A DNA stretch of 35,452 nucleotides from Ophiosphaerella korrae (taxonomy: Eukaryota; Ascomycota; Dothideomycetes; Pleosporales; Phaeosphaeriaceae), in the NCBI GenBank assembly GCA_028456385.1, contig JALNQF010000398.1, positions 1 to 35,452 on the forward strand, read 5' to 3'. Shown one piece after another: positions 30,802 through 35,452 of the stretch. The translations under genes were made by a program, and so were the position numbers. Below the pieces are notes generated by a model. That model had not been told where the DNA came from and did not search any database. It saw only the letters and a list, made by a program, of their open reading frames with translations. The first letter of the stretch is position 1; the number at the start of each line of letters is the position of its first letter.

Positions 30802-33800
30802 ACTAATTCTTATTTACTAGCTTCCTAGGCAAAGACCCTATAGCACCCTATATAGCTAGAACCCTAGCTAATAATAGAGCTAACGTAAACTTTATTTAAC
30901 AAAAATTTACCTAAAAGACTACAAAATTATAAACTATCTAGCTACCTTAACCTATTATCTATAAAGGATATAATAGTTCTCTATCTAAGTCTATTACATA
31001 TTAGGTTAAGTTCTACCTATAAGTAAGCGCGTATATTAAATAGACCTCCGCCTATATTATTAAAAACGTAGGCTAATTTAACCTTATTCTAAGATTTTTA
31101 TAGCGCAAGGCCTATACTATTAAACCTAACTACTACTATAAAACGTTATTATTCCCTAACACTTACTACTAATAGTACTACTAGATAACTAACAAAATCC
31201 CCTTAGTAGTATACTATAGCGTACCTAGATATTACTCTACTATAGCCTTAAAGAAGCTAGCGCTTAAACTATTATCTACCCCTATAGGGCCCCTAAGTAG
31301 GTACCCTAACAAGTATAAATAGAACTTGTTAATAGATATTTAAACTATTAGTTATCGTGTAATTAAGGCCTTTACTAGAAGAAGTAGATACACGCTTATA
31401 GTACTTACCTTAGATAGAATACTACTACTAGTACACTACTATAAGGTAGCTAAAGAAGTAGATTATACATAATTTTACAAACTACTACCTATAGTAGAGC
31501 TTAAGGATATCCTATCTATAGAACTACTCTAACTATATCAAGACTTAATACCCTATTTTAACAAGAAAGCTACTAAAGAACTTCCCCCTTATAAGCTATA
31601 CGACCTAGAAATTACTCTTAAACCTAGCGTAAAAATCCTAGACGCTAAACCTTACTCTTTTACTAGAAAATAAGACAAAGTAATCTAGAAATATATCTAA
31701 AAAATAGAAAGTAAGGGCTTTATTAGTAAATACAGCTCCCTAGCTAGGAATAACCTACTAATTATAGCTAAACTAGATAGTAGCTTATAAGTCTACGTAG
31801 ACTACTACGAGCTAAACAAATCTACTATTAAAGACTAGTACCTTATTCTATTCTTTAGGGAAATACTAGCCTACCTAAATAAGGTAAAGATTTTCTCTAA
31901 ATTTAACGTAATACACGCCTTTTACTACTTACGTATTGCCCTAAATTTAGAATAGCTAACTACTTTTATTACCTACTTTAGTATATATACCTACAAGGTA
32001 GTACCCTTTAGCCTTACTAACGCACTAGCTACCTTCTAGCGCACTATTAACTTAGCCCTACTAGAATATTTAGACGACTTCTACACTGTATATATAGACA
32101 ACGTCCTAATATACTCTAATAATAAAATAGACTATATCTAGTACGTTTGTAAAGTACTTACGTAACTAAAAGAGTAAGGCTTCTACGTAGATCCTAAAAA
32201 ATCTAGCCTCTACGCTACCTTAGTTAAGTTTTTAGGTATAATTATCTCTAATAAAGGAATTACAATAGATCCCTCTAAAGTTAAAGCTATCTAGGAGTAG
32301 GAAATACTAAAGACTACTAAAGAAGTCCTAGCCTTTCTAAGCTATACTAGATTCCTCTAGCGCTTTATTAAGGATTACTTAAGCCTCGCCCTACTACTTA
32401 CTAAGTTAATTAAGTCTAAGGTTATTACTAAACCTACTAAAGGAGATAGGCTACCCCTTTAAAAGACCTAGTACAAGCCTTTTACAATTACCTAAGAACA
32501 TGTAGACGCCTTTAATAAACTAAAAGCTACCTTCTAGCTAGGAGTAGTCCTGCTTTACTTTAACCCCTTAAAACTAATCTATATCTAAACTAACGCCTCT
32601 AGGTAGGCCTTAGGCGGAGTAATAAGCTAACTAAACCAAGATAGAATCTAATAGCTAGTTAGCTTCTTCTTAAAAAAACACACCCTAGTAGAATATAATT
32701 ATAATATCTACAACCTAGAGCTTATAGCTATAATCTAAGCATTTAAAGAATAGAAACTAGAGCTTATAGGTAGTCTATATATAATCCGCGTTATAATAGA
32801 CTACTATAATTTAGAAACCTTTATAACAACTAAAAAGCTTAATTACTACTAGGTACGCTAGTTATTATTCCTCTCCTAATTTAATTTCTATATTAAATAC
32901 GCACCTAGTAATACAAACGAGGTTATAGACGCCCTAAGCTACTAACTATAGGACTACCCTATAGACAATTCTAATCTATAAGTATTAAGAGCTAACTAAA
33001 TTATCTTAAGCCCTTAAGTCCTAGCCCTAGGCGTAAAACCTACACTAAATATAGTAATTTACGCTCTAAGCCTCGCAGACCTACAAAAGCTAGATAGATT
33101 TACGCTAGAATAAGCTACTATAGTATACGCCTACCTTTACTACATTGTAGGAATAAAACTAAAATTAGTAAACCTACTAGAGGATTTTCTACTACTCTAT
33201 AATAGAGAACTAGACCTAGAACTCTTACTATATATTGTCGACCTACGCCTAATAGAAGAATTACTAGATATAGCGTATTTAGAAGACTATATAGCCTAAG
33301 CTACATTTACCACTATAGATAGTAGATAATAAAAACTATTAAAAGCCTTCTACAAAGTAGGATACTACTTCTTGCGCGCTAATATTAGCTCTACTAGATT
33401 AGAAAAAGAAAGGCGCCTCTAGGTTAATAAAACGCGTCTATACATCCCCTTAAATACCTATCTACACTACTAAATCTTTAATTTATACTACAACTATTAG
33501 TTAGTAGGCTACAAAGGACCCTATAGTACGCTATATCTAATATACAAGCGCTATTATTAGCCTAAGATACTCTAAGCTATTAAGTAATTTTATAATATAT
33601 ACCTAATCTACTACTATATAAAGAACCTACAAGACAGCAAACTTAGTTACCTCTAACTTATACTAATTTCCTACGTACCCTAGACTAATATCTTAGTAGA
33701 CTATATCTAAGCCTTACTAACTAGCAAAAACAGCGGCTAGATTTATAAATATATCCTTGTAATTTGCTACTACCTTATAAAAAGACGCTATTTCTTCCCC

Positions 33801-34919
33801 TATAAGTCTCTAAAACCTAAAGAAGCTGCCTAATATTTTATATCTATTTTTAAGCTTTATAGAGTCCTAATAAATATTGTATCTAATAGAGAGACAACCT
33901 TTATTAGTTAATTTTAGCGCTACGTATACAAACGCCTCTATATTACGTAAAAGCTCTTAACTACATACTACTTAGAAACTAATAGCTAAACTAAGCGAGC
34001 AAATTAAGCCCTAGAGATCTTTCTAAGGTAATACGTTAACTACGCATAAAATAACTAGGTAGCCTAGCTATATATAGCTAAGTTCTAGGTAAATAATACT
34101 ATTAACATATCTATTAAGATAACCCTATTTCTCGTAGATCTAGGGTATTACCTTTGTAGTAGTATACACCCTAGCAAAAACAATAAAGATTAACTAAACC
34201 TAGCCTAACGCGACTAACGCATACGAGCTAACGAGCTACTTAACGCCTACAGTAACCTAGTAGCCTACCTTAAGGAAAAAATACTCTAGGTACAACAAGA
34301 GTAAGTAGCCTAAGCTAATACCTCTCGCTAAAGTAGACTAGTATATAAAGTTAGCAACTAAGCCTATATTAGTATAGCTAATTAGAGAACTACTTAGCTA
34401 ACCCTAAAATTAGACTACTAATAGGTAGGCCTATACCTTATTAAGAGAGTTATCTACGATAGTAGAGTATATAAGCTAGTACTACCCTAAGAGATACTAA
34501 GTAAAGGCGTATTCCTAGTCTTCTCCCTAAAACTCTTACGCCCTAGGGATTAGAAGCTCCTACTAGATTAAGACCTACTATAGCTAATCCCTATTATTAT
34601 TACTAACAAAGAAACTAGTAGCGTACACAAAGAATACCTAGTAGAAGCTATCTTAGATATACGCTTTAAAGAGCGTAGAAAACACGTAGGATAGTACTAC
34701 CTAGTCTACTAGACTAGCTATAATAAACCTATATAGGAGCTAGTAGAAGAATTTGCAAAATATAAAGCTGCCTTTAACTTTTACTAGAACTACCTAGAGA
34801 AAGCTAAACTACTAACTCTACGTATACCTAAAAAATAGAGCCCTAACGAAGACACAACCTATTAGGGTATCCTAACTATTAATAGGCGCAAAAAAGCCCC
34901 TTATAAAGTATAATTACTA
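30802..34919 (+). pseudogene. pol: pol polyprotein relic, copy B (PR-RT-RH-IN-chromodomain)
   Basis: The same single frame from protease to chromodomain as in copy A, with no net frame change at the checkpoints indexed. Shared losses: protease NNRA (Asp to Asn, 30870-30872), RT FNV and YIDN (Asn at 32100-32102), RNase H TNAS, integrase zinc ligands as Tyr, second integrase Asp as Asn, and Glu as Lys. Copy B adds a change after the second Asp (NRE where A has NRG). The chromodomain about 34640-34825 reads YYLVY.TSYNKPI.ELVEEF with Trp codons as TAG. Confidence 0.92.
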
Positions 34920-35058
34920 CTTTTAACCTTTACTAGAACTACCTAGAGAAGCCTAAAACTCTAACTATATACCTAAAATAGAGCCTAACAAAGACGCAAC
35001 CTAGTAAGGCACCCTAGCTATTAGTAGGCGTAAAAAGGCCCTCTAAAGCGTAATTAGA
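34771..35058 (+). repeat. two tandem ~145-base units at the 3' end of pol, copy B
   Basis: Units 34771-34919 and 34920-35058, equivalent to 7224-7511 in copy A. The duplication is shared by both copies. Confidence 0.85.
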
Positions 35059-35452
35059 AAACTTTACTACTAGCTAAAGACAAATTACAGCGCAAAAATA
35101 GTAGGAATAGTTTACTTTAGCTAGTAAGCGTAGGACTCTTTTTAGGTTAGGGCCTACCCCCGCTACTACAGCTACGACTACTACGCTCCCTTATAACTAG
35201 TTACGCGCAGGTCTAGTTTGCTGTCGCAGAATTTACGACTAGCTACTAAATTCCTAGCTAAGGCTGCTCTACGCTACCTACCCCCTAATACTTATAAATA
35301 TTAGGCTTACTAGGTCCCCTATATTAACGAACCTGCCTATCGCAAAGCCTATATCTATAGTAAGTACTTATATAGAGATCTAGCGCTATTAAGTTACTTA
35401 GTAGTATTAACTTTACCTTCTCTTATACTATATACAAACACTTTTAGGTTTA
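35059..35452 (+). other. untranslated 3' region of copy B, to window end
   Basis: Equivalent to 7512-7905 in copy A; no domain recognised. The polypurine tract and 3' LTR would follow outside the window. Confidence 0.5.

Larger units (their letters stand above)
27349..35452 (+). mobile_element. Ty3/gypsy chromovirus, copy B (runs off right edge)
   Basis: Same family and orientation as copy A, with a nearly constant coordinate offset (27550 at the LTR end, 27547 through gag and pol). The 5' LTR is complete. The window ends in the untranslated region after pol, about 260 bases before the expected 3' LTR. Differences from A are scattered and largely TpA against CpA or TpG. The 5' LTR lies directly against element C, so B is nested in C. 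Confidence 0.95.

Noticed and set aside
1..35452. A genome using TAA/TAG as Gln (ciliate-type code), which would open the frames
   Set aside because: The stops replace Trp positions too (chromodomain), and conserved Asp, His and Cys have become Asn and Tyr. ATG is also depleted. Mutation explains all of these; a changed code explains only the Gln sites.
1..35452. Mitochondrial origin because of high AT
   Set aside because: The content is nested nuclear-type retrotransposons, a pogo element and fungal nuclear gene relics; no rRNA, tRNA or respiratory gene was seen.

Overview
This window looks like an AT-rich, heterochromatic block from a filamentous ascomycete (Pezizomycotina). I see no intact gene in it. 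Almost everything is transposable-element sequence. It carries the signature of repeat-induced point mutation (RIP): CpA and TpG are replaced by TpA on both strands, while CpG survives. CAG, CAA and TGG codons have become TAG/TAA and ATG has become ATA, so real coding frames are recognisable only by reading through stops. The lineage is inferred from RIP together with chromodomain Ty3/gypsy elements, a Fot1/pogo-type transposon, a Tad-like LINE, and relics of a P450 and a HeLo-domain gene. The species cannot be told.

Layout. (1) 1-8460: chromovirus copy A, + strand, complete except for about 200 bases of its 5' LTR. (2) 8461-9596: the 3' end of a second gypsy family (D, + strand), cut by copy A and carrying an internal duplication around a 262-base insert. 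(3) 10254-11697: two divergent copia-like LTRs in opposite orientation. (4) 11698-22058: a more mosaic, less heavily mutated region. It holds host-gene relics: a cytochrome P450 (+), the C-terminal half of a Chk2/Rad53-like kinase (+), an unidentified protein (-) and a HeLo-domain protein (-), plus a LINE fragment (-). (5) 22059-22137: the start of a third copia-like LTR, cut by a complete pogo/Fot1 element (22138-23996, 42-base terminal inverted repeats, TA duplication). (6) 24030-27348: a third gypsy relic (C, - strand), from gag to the integrase zinc region. (7) 27349-35452: chromovirus copy B, the same family and orientation as A, running off the right edge.

How it fits together. Copies A and B interrupt the more degraded D and C, so they are the later arrivals. 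In A and B the pol frame from protease to chromodomain shows no net frame change over about 4 kb. Base transitions have nevertheless removed catalytic residues of protease, reverse transcriptase, RNase H and integrase. Inactivation was therefore mainly by point mutation, not by deletion. No gene here is expected to make a working protein. The interest lies in the mutational record, the nested order of insertions, and the captured host-gene fragments (P450, checkpoint-type kinase, HeLo cell-death-type domain), whose intact relatives may exist elsewhere in the genome.
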